Made by a program: the position numbers and the translations under genes. From Chitinophagaceae bacterium (GTDB taxonomy: Bacteria; Bacteroidota; Bacteroidia; Chitinophagales; Chitinophagaceae), in NCBI GenBank assembly GCA_016710745.1, contig JADJVB010000010.1:496001-560000 (forward strand): a stretch of 64,000 nt of DNA, read 5' to 3'. Below are positions 1 to 8,929 of this stretch, in pieces; position 1 is the stretch's first letter, and each line of letters begins with the position of its first letter. Below the pieces are notes generated by a model that was given only the letters and a program-made list of their open reading frames with translations, was not told the DNA's origin and made no database searches.

Positions 1-615
1 CAATTCCAGACTGGTGTCCCAATGCAAAGGGCTGCCTTTAAATGTGTACTGATCGGTTTGAGGAGGGTTAAAACTGACTTTGTCAATGATTTTTTTTATG
101 GCCGTATTGCCATAGAGTTGTTCAAATGCTCTGCGTATTCTTGTTGAATTACGGGTGGCATGCAATGCCTCGTGCTGTGTAAAAACAACCATTAGCCCAC
201 TCATCGCAGTGTGCTGCTTATACCAGCTTGCAGGGTCTTCGGGGCTGGCACCCAGGAACTCCCAGATAGCCTTGTTGGCGTTTATGTGTTCCTGTTTGGT
301 TGCCGCTTCCCGCAAAACCACGTATCCGTTTTCCCGCCAATGCCTGATATCTGTTTCCGAAAGCACATCGGTTTCTATACTATTAGCCGTTTCCGTAATG
401 CGGGCTTTTTCGTTTGCCCATTGCAGGAAGTTAATAAGATCGGGTTGCTGGGTATATAAGTACAACAACATCTCCTGCATCCCTATTTCCAGGTCGTATA
501 CATGGCCCAGATCTTTATCCCAGGTATCCGTCGTTATCAAATCCGGATGAATGGCTTTTTGCCAGATCCTGGTCAGGGAACCTACCTGTGAGGCGGATAG
601 TATTGGATATTCCAT
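1..615 (-). CDS. Phytanoyl-CoA dioxygenase (PhyH)-like oxygenase, 3' end cut by window edge
   Basis: The reading frame opens with ATG at 615 and runs leftward without a stop for 205 codons to the window edge, so the C-terminal part is missing. The translation has the PhyH-family look: an N-terminal helical part, then a 'W-R-E-N-G-Y-V-V-L-R' stretch near residues 83-92, and near the truncation 'LHWDTSLEL', which carries the H-x-D of the Fe(II)/2-oxoglutarate facial triad. The distal His and the Arg that bind iron and 2-oxoglutarate would lie outside the window. Family members hydroxylate diverse small molecules, so the substrate cannot be named. The next gene leftward is not visible, and the gene to its right is an unrelated phosphoesterase on the same strand. 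Confidence 0.75.
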   Translation of the reverse strand, partial: MEYPILSASQVGSLTRIWQKAIHPDLITTDTWDKDLGHVYDLEIGMQEMLLYLYTQQPDLINFLQWANEKARITETANSIETDVLSETDIRHWRENGYVVLREAATKQEHINANKAIWEFLGASPEDPASWYKQHTAMSGLMVVFTQHEALHATRNSTRIRRAFEQLYGNTAIKKIIDKVSFNPPQTDQYTFKGSPLHWDTSLEL

Positions 616-719
616 GTACAAAATAACGGATTTGGGTTAAGCTGGTAAATAAATATTTTGGTGCATCGGCATGGATCTGTTTGCCGACAGGTAGGTTAGA
701 CAAAGTCTAAAAACCAATA

Positions 720-744
720 CATCCTCGTCGGAGACGAGGACGAG
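720..744. repeat. Dispersed hairpin repeat, copy 1
   Basis: This 25-bp sequence is the exact reverse complement of 38800-38824, next to the 81-bp tandem repeat. Its core TCCTCGTC-GGA-GACGAGGA forms an 8-bp hairpin with a 3-nt loop. It lies 9 bp after the 3' end of the minus-strand phosphoesterase gene. The adjoining bases 675-693 resemble the 'gtttgcccacagacagg' part of the tandem-repeat unit, so a larger degenerate element may be present. Confidence 0.75.
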
Positions 745-752
745 GGGAATGC

Positions 753-1661
753 CTACTCAACAAAAACAAAATGTTTATTATCAATCAGTTCTTCGCCACT
801 CCACCGGTAGGCAACTAAAAAGCCATTTTTTGCAACGCTGTAATCCAGGCAGATCACGTTTGCTGATTGTACAACCGGAAATTGATCTTCCAGCCAGTAA
901 TGACCAAAGAACACCGGAGGCGCATCCTTGGGGTAAATATTGAATTTTAAGTCTTCCGGAATTATTTCGGATCGTAATGCCTGCGGGCAGTTAAACAGGA
1001 ATTCTCCAAAATAATTTGATCCGGGATCCACCCACCATTTTATCCGGTTTGTTGTTCGGGCATGGCCATCTTTGTCAAACCAAACATCCTTTTCGGGTAT
1101 ATTAAATTCTTTCCCTTTTAAAGTATCATTAATGACCTCATAAGCCAGCGAACCCTTTTGATGAGAAGCAAAAAGCAGTTCATCATGTAGTGTGACAAAG
1201 TTTTTGCTTTTTAGCCACTCAATATGACTGGCATCCCAGCAGGCGTGTACTACCCGCAATTGTTCCAGGTCTAAAAACAAAGGTAATGTACGAAACCAGT
1301 CGAGGTACAATGACCATTCATCGGGATAGTTGGCGAATTGATCCAATGTGGCCCGGTGTTGTTTTTGATGTACGGCACTATGGCTCCGTAAATAGCCCCC
1401 ACCCACCCTTTGCGTTGCAAATGCGATGGCATTATATTCATGATTACCCATTACGGCCAATGCCTGTCCATTGCTTACCATGCCTTTTACCAGTTGCAGG
1501 GTTTCCCGTATTTCGGGGCCACGGTCGATAAAATCACCTACGAATATTACCTTTCGATCGGTGTGTTTCCATATTCCGTCTGTTTGGGTATAATCCAGTT
1601 TTGTGAGCAGTGCTTTTAGTTTGGAGCAGTAGCCGTGTATGTCGCCGATGATATCGTACAA
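753..1661 (-). CDS. Metallophosphoesterase (Ser/Thr phosphatase / ApaH-like fold)
   Basis: This 302-residue cytosolic protein carries the three signature motifs of binuclear-metal phosphoesterases in order: GDIHG (residues 6-10), GDFIDRG (42-48) and GNHE (72-75). Later His residues (VVHACWD; FFGHYW) fit the remaining metal ligands. The size suits the bacterial PPP-like phosphatase or diadenosine-tetraphosphatase-like subgroup, which hydrolyses phosphoprotein or dinucleotide phosphoesters. Sequence alone does not decide between the two. There is no signal peptide. It appears to be a single-gene unit, with a long untranslated stretch before the divergent lipoprotein at 1875. Confidence 0.88.
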   Translation of the reverse strand: MYDIIGDIHGYCSKLKALLTKLDYTQTDGIWKHTDRKVIFVGDFIDRGPEIRETLQLVKGMVSNGQALAVMGNHEYNAIAFATQRVGGGYLRSHSAVHQKQHRATLDQFANYPDEWSLYLDWFRTLPLFLDLEQLRVVHACWDASHIEWLKSKNFVTLHDELLFASHQKGSLAYEVINDTLKGKEFNIPEKDVWFDKDGHARTTNRIKWWVDPGSNYFGEFLFNCPQALRSEIIPEDLKFNIYPKDAPPVFFGHYWLEDQFPVVQSANVICLDYSVAKNGFLVAYRWSGEELIDNKHFVFVE

Positions 1662-1874
1662 GAGTTATTGTTTCGTGTGAATAGCAATGGGTTTAAGACC
1701 AGTCTAAATGTATGAAAATTTGAGTTAATCTTAATTTTCCGGGCGGGCCTCTGCCCCGATCTTGTGTGTGGCATGCAGGATCTGCCGTGCTGAAAATAAT
1801 GTTACCATAAAATTTAAACTGCGGATTTTTGATGAAGTAAAGGTTGTAAATTTATCAGCACATAAAATAGTTGC

Positions 1875-3212
1875 ATGAGAAATTCTGTACACGGGTTTGC
1901 CATAATTTTACTGGTCTTTATTTTTACTGCCTGCCAAAAGGAATTGAACTTTGAAGACCTGCCCACAAACGGGCAGGCTGTTGGCACTTTAAAATCATCA
2001 TCCGGAACCTGTTTACCCCAATCCATAAATGGCACATATACCAAGGACTCTGTTTTAAAAGCGACGAACTATATACAGGTGTCTGCCGATATTACGGCTA
2101 CCGGCACGTACCAGATAGCAAGTGATACCGTTGCCGGTTTTTATTTTATAGCCAGCGGTACCTTTACCTCAACGGGGGTACAGGTAGTTAACCTGGCTGG
2201 TAATGGCACCCCATCCGCTACCGGTATAAAAACATTTTCCATAAAATTTGGTACCAGTACCTGTACCATAGATGTAACGGTGGGTACCGGCGCACCCGCG
2301 AATGCGGTATTCAGTTTTGTTAATTGTGCCGGTACCCTATATGGCGCCGGCGTGTATACAGCAGGTACTGTTGTTGGCGCAACACATACCGTAACGCTGG
2401 ATGTAAATGTAACCAACCCGGGACCTTATACAATCAATATAGCAGCGGTTAATGGCGTATCGTTTTCGGGTTCGGGCAATTTTACAGCCACAGGCAATGC
2501 ACAGGTTATATTAACTGCCAGCGGCACACCTGCAGCGGCCAGTCCGCCGGCCTATAATTATACCGTAACCAGTGGTACCTCTACCTGTATATTTTCAATA
2601 ACCGTGGCTGCGCCTGCACCGCCACCAAACCTGGATTATGTACCGCAAACATCTTTCAGTAACTGGAGCTCGCGTTTGGTTGGCGGCACACCGGCAGATA
2701 CTACCTATGTACAGGTAAGCGCCAACTCAAAAACTTTTGGTGCCAACAGTTATAAAATATTTGAAGTTCAGGATATGGGTGTACCCACCGATTCGGTTTT
2801 TAACCGAAAAAACGGGGGCCTATATTATCAATACATCGATGGCAATTTAGGCGTATTAGATAACCCGATCAATAAGGAATATCTGGTGCTGGATTCCAAT
2901 TTGGCAGTAAATGCAACCTGGACGGCTAATTTCGGGCCCAATGTGGCTATGGGATTTCCGCTCACCAATATCAGGGTAGATGCAGAAATTCTGGGGAAGG
3001 GTGAAACCCAAACAGTAGCATCAATTGTGTACGCTAATGTTATCCGGGTAAAATATGCATATACAGCAACCGTGTTGCTCGTTGGTGATGTACCGGTTGC
3101 TGAAGAAGAAAGATGGTTTGCCCGTGGTATTGGTGTAATCCGGTCAAGCATTGTGAACCTGGTTGCCCCTGCTACCATCATAAATGAAACGACGAGGGCG
3201 CAGGTGTATTAA
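1875..3212 (+). CDS. Surface lipoprotein with internally repeated Thr/Gly/Ser-rich domains
   Basis: The 445-residue protein starts with a lipoprotein signal peptide ending in the lipobox 'FTAC' followed by Q-K, so export and lipidation are expected. After a short linker there are about two to three repeats of roughly 85-95 residues. Each contains 'G-x-Y', 'F...SGTFT.TG' and 'GTSTC' segments and a conserved Cys pair, a pattern seen in many predicted Bacteroidota surface lipoproteins of unknown function. The C-terminal 190 residues are non-repetitive. A 7-bp-stem hairpin (1958-1977) lies in the linker just after the signal peptide and encodes part of it. No enzymatic motif was recognised, so a binding or structural surface role is only a guess. 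Confidence 0.75.
   Translation: MRNSVHGFAIILLVFIFTACQKELNFEDLPTNGQAVGTLKSSSGTCLPQSINGTYTKDSVLKATNYIQVSADITATGTYQIASDTVAGFYFIASGTFTSTGVQVVNLAGNGTPSATGIKTFSIKFGTSTCTIDVTVGTGAPANAVFSFVNCAGTLYGAGVYTAGTVVGATHTVTLDVNVTNPGPYTINIAAVNGVSFSGSGNFTATGNAQVILTASGTPAAASPPAYNYTVTSGTSTCIFSITVAAPAPPPNLDYVPQTSFSNWSSRLVGGTPADTTYVQVSANSKTFGANSYKIFEVQDMGVPTDSVFNRKNGGLYYQYIDGNLGVLDNPINKEYLVLDSNLAVNATWTANFGPNVAMGFPLTNIRVDAEILGKGETQTVASIVYANVIRVKYAYTATVLLVGDVPVAEEERWFARGIGVIRSSIVNLVAPATIINETTRAQVY
1958..1977. repeat. CCTGCCC/GGGCAGG hairpin inside a coding region
   Basis: CCTGCCC-ACAAAC-GGGCAGG forms a 7-bp stem with a 6-nt loop within the codons just after the lipoprotein signal peptide. A similar hairpin is at 41062-41080, again just after a signal peptide. 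Confidence 0.6.
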
Positions 3213-3390
3213 CCGGTGATTTACTTTCGTTGAAGGAGAAGTTAAGACCTGCCTGTTATTTTGGTTTTTTATCAATTAATTCGTTCCGTTCGGTGAGAAC
3301 AGCGACCAGCGGATAACAGAAAAACGTGCGCATTTTTCGGCTGTAGTGCCGGTGGTGATAACAGCAGCCCGCAGAGATTTATTTTATGGA

Positions 3391-5142
3391 TCAATTTGCC
3401 ACTTTATCAAACCGGTGATGCATCAGTCTCGGATGCCATATATTAAAATGCGTGACTTCACCTGCAGCATTATAATAAAAACGGATCCAGTTAGTTGATT
3501 CATCATCTTCATAATACTGCACTTTCAACATAAACTCGCCATCAGGGCCGGGCTCCAGGTATTTATCTGCAATGGTTGGCCTTTTTAAAACAAGTTTTCC
3601 TTCATCATCCAGCATGATGGTCCAGTAAAAATCCAGATGAGGGCTGTAATACCTCCCTGTGATCTTCTGCAGGGACTCTTTTGAATATTGCGGCCTTGCT
3701 GCTGTATCTTTTCTCAGGTATTCTACATCAACATTACCCTCAAATTGCGAATGTATTTCAAGGGTCATTACTGAATCGGGATGCGGTTGATCATAAATAA
3801 GCCATACCGGAAAGCCAGGATCTTTAAAAATTCCTTTACCAACCGGCATCACCGCAAAGATATCATCGCTGGTATAAACCCAACTCAAACTATCACCAAC
3901 TAGTTTAAATTCCTTATAACTTTTCTTTTCAACCGTACTTTGAAACGTTAATGCATTCTGCACCCGGTAATACCCGGTAAATTGCTGCAACTCCTCTTTT
4001 GAAAGAGCTATTGCTGTTGACGGGAATTTTTTAACGTCGGACTGCTTTTCATCCTTAACCTGCAAAAGCCATTTTGCTAATTCGTCGATTTTTTCCTCAT
4101 AAGGTTGCCAATAGCTGCTTACACATATCACCGAAATAGTTGCCGAAGGAATGCGGGTTACATAAGCATAACCCGACACGCCTTTATGGGATATCACTTC
4201 ATAATTACCCATCCTGTTTATTTTATGGCCAAACACATAACTTGTTCCTTTCAATACCGGTATAGGCCGGGCATGTTGTTTTAAACGACTGATGGCTTTT
4301 GAAATAAATGAATTTCCGTCTGCATGAATGGCCGTCCATTTTTCCAGGTCATTGGCCGAAGTCAGCATCCAGTAATTTCCTCCCGGTGATGTTTTATTTC
4401 GTAAATGAGGCCTGTACCCGTTATCTCCGTCAGAAATATATGAGAAAGCATGATCAGGGATCATGTCATCTTTACGAACCTGCATACTGGTAGCATACAT
4501 TTTAAGCGGGGTAAAGACTTTTCGCTTCAGGTAAACGGGCAGGGGTTCACCAGATACTTTATCAAGGATCAACCGCAGTAAACCAAAATCTGAATTGCAA
4601 TACATATATCCCTTACCGGGTTCAACCTGCGGATCGGGCTGACGATATAGAAAATTCAGGAACTGCGAAACATCCAGCCTGTTATTCATACTGGCCTGTG
4701 TTAAAGCCAGTGTGGCCCATTCGTCACAAAACCCGCTGCTGTGGTTGAGCAGGTCCTGAATTGTAACTGCATCACTCCATGCGGGCAGTTGAGGAAAATA
4801 TTTTCTTACCTTATCTTCTAATTTTAATTTTCCTTCTTCTTCCATCAGCACGGCTGCAATGGAAATAAATTCCCTTCCTTCTGAATAAGGTAAAGTAATT
4901 ACCGTATTGTGTGTAAATGGAATCTTAAACTCGAGGCTTGCCATGCCATAATCTTTTTTGGCAACCGGTTTCCCGTTCTGCAAAACAGTGATGGCATAGC
5001 CCGGAGAATTTTTATTATTGAAAAACCTGAAAAGACTGTCCAGCTTTTTCTCCAGTTTGATCTTATCAATGGGTTGAATAGTTTGTGCTGTTGCAAAAAC
5101 TGCAAGTATCACTAATGTTGCCAGCAATGGGACCTGTTTCAT
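3391..5142 (-). CDS. Secreted beta-lactamase-fold serine hydrolase (class C / DD-peptidase family) with altered S-x-x-K motif
   Basis: Residues 1-20 form a signal peptide ending A-Q, so the protein is periplasmic. Residues ~27-360 match the class C beta-lactamase / penicillin-binding fold: 'LLNHSSGF' (111-118), a Tyr-x-Asn motif Y181-C-N183, and H319-K-G321 in place of KTG. The position normally holding the nucleophile motif S-x-x-K reads S87-E-G-R90, so the general-base lysine appears replaced by arginine. Residues ~385-583 form a C-terminal beta-rich domain common in Bacteroidota members. At 583 residues the length is normal for two-domain members. The substrate is unknown, and the motif change leaves activity uncertain. 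It is separated by 21 bp from the upstream membrane protein gene, with which it may be cotranscribed. Confidence 0.8.
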   Translation of the reverse strand: MKQVPLLATLVILAVFATAQTIQPIDKIKLEKKLDSLFRFFNNKNSPGYAITVLQNGKPVAKKDYGMASLEFKIPFTHNTVITLPYSEGREFISIAAVLMEEEGKLKLEDKVRKYFPQLPAWSDAVTIQDLLNHSSGFCDEWATLALTQASMNNRLDVSQFLNFLYRQPDPQVEPGKGYMYCNSDFGLLRLILDKVSGEPLPVYLKRKVFTPLKMYATSMQVRKDDMIPDHAFSYISDGDNGYRPHLRNKTSPGGNYWMLTSANDLEKWTAIHADGNSFISKAISRLKQHARPIPVLKGTSYVFGHKINRMGNYEVISHKGVSGYAYVTRIPSATISVICVSSYWQPYEEKIDELAKWLLQVKDEKQSDVKKFPSTAIALSKEELQQFTGYYRVQNALTFQSTVEKKSYKEFKLVGDSLSWVYTSDDIFAVMPVGKGIFKDPGFPVWLIYDQPHPDSVMTLEIHSQFEGNVDVEYLRKDTAARPQYSKESLQKITGRYYSPHLDFYWTIMLDDEGKLVLKRPTIADKYLEPGPDGEFMLKVQYYEDDESTNWIRFYYNAAGEVTHFNIWHPRLMHHRFDKVAN

Positions 5143-5163
5143 AGCTATATTTTTTGTCAGGTA

Positions 5164-6726
5164 TTATTTTTGTTCAGTCAAATCATACAAATGCGCTGCC
5201 ACTTCCATATCTTCTGTATTGCCATCGGGGTCAGCAATTTTCCCGATCTCTTTCCCGATTACGTTTCCTAAATATATTTTCATACTGTCGGGGTAAGGTT
5301 TGGGAGGCACCCACTGTGTAAAAAAGAACCAGACCCTTTTGCTGCCTTTAAACTGATCCAGTTCGCGCAGGTAAGGAACGATATTTTTATGATCACCGCC
5401 TACGAGGTAAGCCGATTCCGCAATACCCTCTTTTGGCCCGTAAAAATGCATGGCATGTCTTCCCCGGTAATACACGTATAATTTATCGCCGGGCTGTAAT
5501 TTTTTTTTCAACTCTTTCAAAAGAGGCTGTGCCGATTGGGCATTAAAAGGAGGGCGCTCTGATGGAAATATTATTGTTATACAGATGATGGGAAACGCAA
5601 TCAGTAAACTTAAAGCTATACTCAACGCCGGCCTGAATAAAAATGGCAACCAGGCATTCAACGAAGCTATACCGGCAATACCGCTGATGACAAAGGGCCA
5701 TGTAGCATAAACAGCCACCCGCGTGTCGAACGGGAGAACCCTGAATGTGGCAAGCACTATGGCTGCAAGAGTTGGAGCAAATAGTATTAAGGTTGCAGAT
5801 CCATATTTTTTTGCCAGGAAAATAATTCCGGGTATGGATAATATCAATAATGTTGCAGCGATTAAAGTAATTGATGGAACGGCATACTCCATCCATGCGG
5901 ATAAGAAAAATGAAAGTTCCGTAAATAAGGTTTTAGGTATCCATAACAAATATCCGGTAAAACTATGTAGCGGAGCAAAGCCTCTTGACCAATAACCTGT
6001 CATGGCTTCATTTACCGTACTGCTGATTACGAATTTTGCATACCACGCAGCCAGCGCACAGGCAATGGCCCAACAGCCAGCGATTATAAAGAAATATCTT
6101 TTGGGTAGATCAATACGTTTTTTCCACAACGGTAAAAGAACAACTCCTAAAACAAAGGGTGCTATTACCATTGCGGAAAATGAGGAAAGAATGAATATGA
6201 ATCCAACACCTGCGATCGTCCACAGCACCGGTCTTTTCAATTGAGGTTTCATCATTTGCAAAGCGGACCAGGTTAAAAATAATGCGGCTGTAACCTCTCC
6301 GGAATATTGTTTGGCCTCCCCGGCATAAAACCATTGCGTTACGCTGCCCGCAAACAGGATAAAGGAAGCTAATAAAAAACCCCCCTTCAGGAATTGTTTG
6401 CAAATACTGAGAAAAAGAAATAAGGATACAATGGAACAAACCCAGGGAAAAAAACGGAAGGCAAGATCGTTTTCTCCAAATATGGTGGTGGCTGTTTTTT
6501 CGAGTAATAAAAATCCAACAGGGGCCACCTGGTTAAAATCTAATGATTGTGTTACTAACTGGTAAAAACTATGCGACTGAACATTCAGTGCATTGGTGAG
6601 CTCATCAAACCACATAGAGGAACGGCCAAAGAAATGTATACAGCGAAGTGCTATACCGGCAATAATTATAAGGCTGGTCCAGAAATGTATTTTCCTAAAG
6701 TTTAAATAATCTTTAAATAATCGCAT
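5164..6726 (-). CDS. Multi-pass membrane glycosyltransferase, GT39/ArnT-like (GT-C fold)
   Basis: This 520-residue protein has about ten to twelve hydrophobic segments and a C-terminal soluble region from about residue 400. The first extracytoplasmic loop has 'S-M-W-F-D-E-L' (residues ~37-43), matching the acidic motif of dolichyl/polyprenyl-phosphate-sugar-dependent GT-C transferases. Such enzymes move a sugar from a lipid-phosphate donor to protein or glycolipid on the outer face of the inner membrane. No partner genes reveal the acceptor. It precedes the serine hydrolase on the same strand with a 21-bp gap. Assignment to GT39-like is by motif and topology only. Confidence 0.7.
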   Translation of the reverse strand: MRLFKDYLNFRKIHFWTSLIIIAGIALRCIHFFGRSSMWFDELTNALNVQSHSFYQLVTQSLDFNQVAPVGFLLLEKTATTIFGENDLAFRFFPWVCSIVSLFLFLSICKQFLKGGFLLASFILFAGSVTQWFYAGEAKQYSGEVTAALFLTWSALQMMKPQLKRPVLWTIAGVGFIFILSSFSAMVIAPFVLGVVLLPLWKKRIDLPKRYFFIIAGCWAIACALAAWYAKFVISSTVNEAMTGYWSRGFAPLHSFTGYLLWIPKTLFTELSFFLSAWMEYAVPSITLIAATLLILSIPGIIFLAKKYGSATLILFAPTLAAIVLATFRVLPFDTRVAVYATWPFVISGIAGIASLNAWLPFLFRPALSIALSLLIAFPIICITIIFPSERPPFNAQSAQPLLKELKKKLQPGDKLYVYYRGRHAMHFYGPKEGIAESAYLVGGDHKNIVPYLRELDQFKGSKRVWFFFTQWVPPKPYPDSMKIYLGNVIGKEIGKIADPDGNTEDMEVAAHLYDLTEQK

Positions 6727-6759
6727 TAAACTAGAACTTTTAAAAATGAGGCTATCTAT

Positions 6760-6990
6760 TCATTTGAAAATCCGGATGTCCGTTTGCCACGGTGCAAACT
6801 TGTACATATATATGGTTTCCATTTCACTATCAAGATGGCCGCTCTCCGGATCTACCAATAAACATATGGGCCGTTCTCCTTTTTGTGCCTGCTGTAATTT
6901 CGCAGTATACTGTACCGCAGTATTCTGTACCGCAGGATGCAGGTCTAAAACATGCTCTGTGGTACCATGTACAATCGAGGCAGATCTCAT
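6760..6990 (-). CDS. Possible small hypothetical protein (76 codons)
   Basis: An open frame of 76 codons fills most of the space between the membrane protein and rhodanese genes, on the same strand as both. I do not recognise it. It contains two adjacent copies of a 15-bp repeat (6901-6930) that encode the pentapeptide pair V-Q-N-T-A / V-Q-Y-T-A. An A/G-rich triplet lies about 5 bases before the ATG, which is weak support. It could equally be a chance frame or a decayed fragment. Confidence 0.25.
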   Translation of the reverse strand: MRSASIVHGTTEHVLDLHPAVQNTAVQYTAKLQQAQKGERPICLLVDPESGHLDSEMETIYMYKFAPWQTDIRIFK

Positions 6991-7009
6991 AATACCTATT
7001 CATCAGCTA

Positions 7010-7405
7010 CTAACCGGGGCGATGGCCCGTCCACTTTTGATAACCACCCTTCAGGTCGTACACTTTCCTGAAACCCATTTTTTTCATTTTACGGGCAGCC
7101 AGGGGGCTGCGGTGGCATGTTTGGCAGTAAACCATCACGAGTTTATTCCTGTTGAGGGAGTCAACATCCCGGCCGATATGAAAATTAAGGTAACTGAAAT
7201 TAACGGCACCGGCTATATGAGAACGTTTGTATTCGGCTGCGGTGCGAACATCAACCAGGTAATAATTGCTGCTGTCTTTTAAAACCGCTGCATATTCGGA
7301 CGGGCTGAGTTTACTATACGAAAAACCTTTATTACTGCGCACGCTGAAACAGCCGGTAATACCATACAGGGTGAAGGAAACTATAATCAGGTAAGGCAGT
7401 TTCAT
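7010..7405 (-). CDS. Rhodanese-domain lipoprotein
   Basis: This is a 131-residue single rhodanese domain preceded by a lipoprotein signal (lipobox 'GITGC', Cys19). The domain has 'YYLVDVRTAAEY' near residues 48-59 and the active-site loop 'C94-Q-T-C-H-R-S', with Cys94 as the likely sulfur-accepting residue, followed by 'GGYQKW' typical of the C-terminal end. Exported single-domain rhodaneses are thought to handle sulfane sulfur or thiol redox chemistry, but the physiological partner is unknown. It is transcribed alone, downstream of and in the same direction as the P450 gene with a 186-bp gap. Confidence 0.88.
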   Translation of the reverse strand: MKLPYLIIVSFTLYGITGCFSVRSNKGFSYSKLSPSEYAAVLKDSSNYYLVDVRTAAEYKRSHIAGAVNFSYLNFHIGRDVDSLNRNKLVMVYCQTCHRSPLAARKMKKMGFRKVYDLKGGYQKWTGHRPG

Positions 7406-7591
7406 TGTATACCAACTATTTATTTGATCGGGTTTGATATCTCTGCTATGGTGAAGATTACCAAGTGTGCTGTAACATCTTCATGAACCCGGTACTTTGA
7501 AGAATGGTACTACAATTGGTTGACTAAAATTAGTACATTTCTTTTTAAAGATCCGGTTACACCTGTCCCGATCCTTATCGCAACGCCAAAC

Positions 7592-8929
7592 TTAAGCCAG
7601 TTGTGAGCAAGGTTTAAAATTCATCCGCAGTCCGTCTTTAGGGTGTTGAATGGGGATATGCGTATAAACCGGTTGATAATTACCGGGCAACTGCCATGTA
7701 TAATTTATTAATAAATGATACAGCACCAGTTTCATCTGTAAATCGGCAAAAGCATGGCCTAAACAAAAATGTTGCCCTGCACCAAAAGGGGCATAAGCAT
7801 GCGGGCATTTTTTGTGTTCGCTGATTTCGGCAGAAAACCGGTACGGGTTAAATGAATCCGGATTGCTCCAATAGGTACTGTTATTATGGTTATGATAAAG
7901 CATTACGGTTACATTGGTGCCAGCAGGTATATGGGTGTTTTCGAAATGCATATCCGATTGTGCCCTGCGGGGAATAAGAATAAGCGGCGGGTGCATACGC
8001 AATGTTTCTTTTATTACCCAACCCATTTTTTCCAGTGCATCCAGGTTTTGCTGAATGGTCCTGCCATCGGTAACGGTATCCATGTTTATGAGCCGGCATT
8101 CTTCCCTCAATTGTTGTTGCCAGTTTTGATGGATGGCCAGTTCGTACACCAGGCTGGTTAAAGAGCTGGCCGTGGTATCATGCGCTGCCATAATAAAAAA
8201 AATAAGGTGGTCAATGATTTCATCATCGCTCAGCATATTGCCTGCTTCGTCTGTAGCCCCGCATAAATTACTCAGCATATCATTGCCGGGCTGTTGCCTT
8301 CTTTCTTTTATGATGGTGGAAAAATAAGCCTGTAATACTTTTCTGCCCTGCATGCCTTTGCCATAAGTGGTAAAAGGAAGGTTAATGTGAAATGGCGTAA
8401 TGGATGCAGTAACCAAGTTAATAATGGCCTGATTGATATGCTGCAGGTTATTTGAAAAATCGAGATCAAAAAAAACTTTTCCGGCCAGCTGTAAAGTAAG
8501 TTCTTTAATGATTGGAAATACGTTAACCTCCGTTTGCTGTACTAATTTTTTGCTGTATGCTTTTACAACCGGGTTCATGGCTTCCAGGTAATGCTGTAAT
8601 GCTTCTTTTTTAAAAGCGGATTGCAAAATACCCCGGTGCTGTTTATGTTCATCCCCGTCTCTCAACATTAATCCACCATGAAACAATTCATTAATCAGCA
8701 GCCATCCATCTTTGCTGGAAAAATGTTTCGTTTGCTCTATCAGTACAAACCGGTTGCCGGCGGCACCCATGATACAAACATAATCCCGGCCAAACATCCG
8801 GTACTTAAAAATATTGCCGTATTGTTGTTGCTTTTTATTAAATAATTCCTGTGGCTTTTTTAAAAAACGAATGGTATCGCCAATAAAAAGTAACCCGGTT
8901 GCGCCTGGTATATGTGATAACGATGCCAT
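7592..8929 (-). CDS. Cytochrome P450
   Basis: This 445-residue soluble P450 has all hallmark motifs: the oxygen-binding I-helix A-A-H-D-T-T (248-253), the K-helix E-T-L-R (308-311), and the heme loop F-G-A-G-Q-H-F-C-L-G (382-391) with Cys389 as proximal ligand. There is no N-terminal membrane anchor. The overall look is nearest to the CYP120/CYP26-like bacterial group, which oxidises lipophilic or isoprenoid compounds. That subgroup call is inference. No ferredoxin or reductase gene adjoins it, so electron donors must come from elsewhere. It is followed by no operon partner, and the 669-bp spacer to its right suggests its own promoter. Confidence 0.93.
   Translation of the reverse strand: MASLSHIPGATGLLFIGDTIRFLKKPQELFNKKQQQYGNIFKYRMFGRDYVCIMGAAGNRFVLIEQTKHFSSKDGWLLINELFHGGLMLRDGDEHKQHRGILQSAFKKEALQHYLEAMNPVVKAYSKKLVQQTEVNVFPIIKELTLQLAGKVFFDLDFSNNLQHINQAIINLVTASITPFHINLPFTTYGKGMQGRKVLQAYFSTIIKERRQQPGNDMLSNLCGATDEAGNMLSDDEIIDHLIFFIMAAHDTTASSLTSLVYELAIHQNWQQQLREECRLINMDTVTDGRTIQQNLDALEKMGWVIKETLRMHPPLILIPRRAQSDMHFENTHIPAGTNVTVMLYHNHNNSTYWSNPDSFNPYRFSAEISEHKKCPHAYAPFGAGQHFCLGHAFADLQMKLVLYHLLINYTWQLPGNYQPVYTHIPIQHPKDGLRMNFKPCSQLA

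Noticed and set aside
5543..6439. Several 80-117-codon frames on both strands
   Set aside because: All lie inside the GT39-like membrane protein gene in other frames. Composition fits shadow frames.
6746..7282. 178-codon plus-strand frame
   Set aside because: It overlaps the rhodanese lipoprotein gene on the opposite strand, which has clear family motifs. This one has none.
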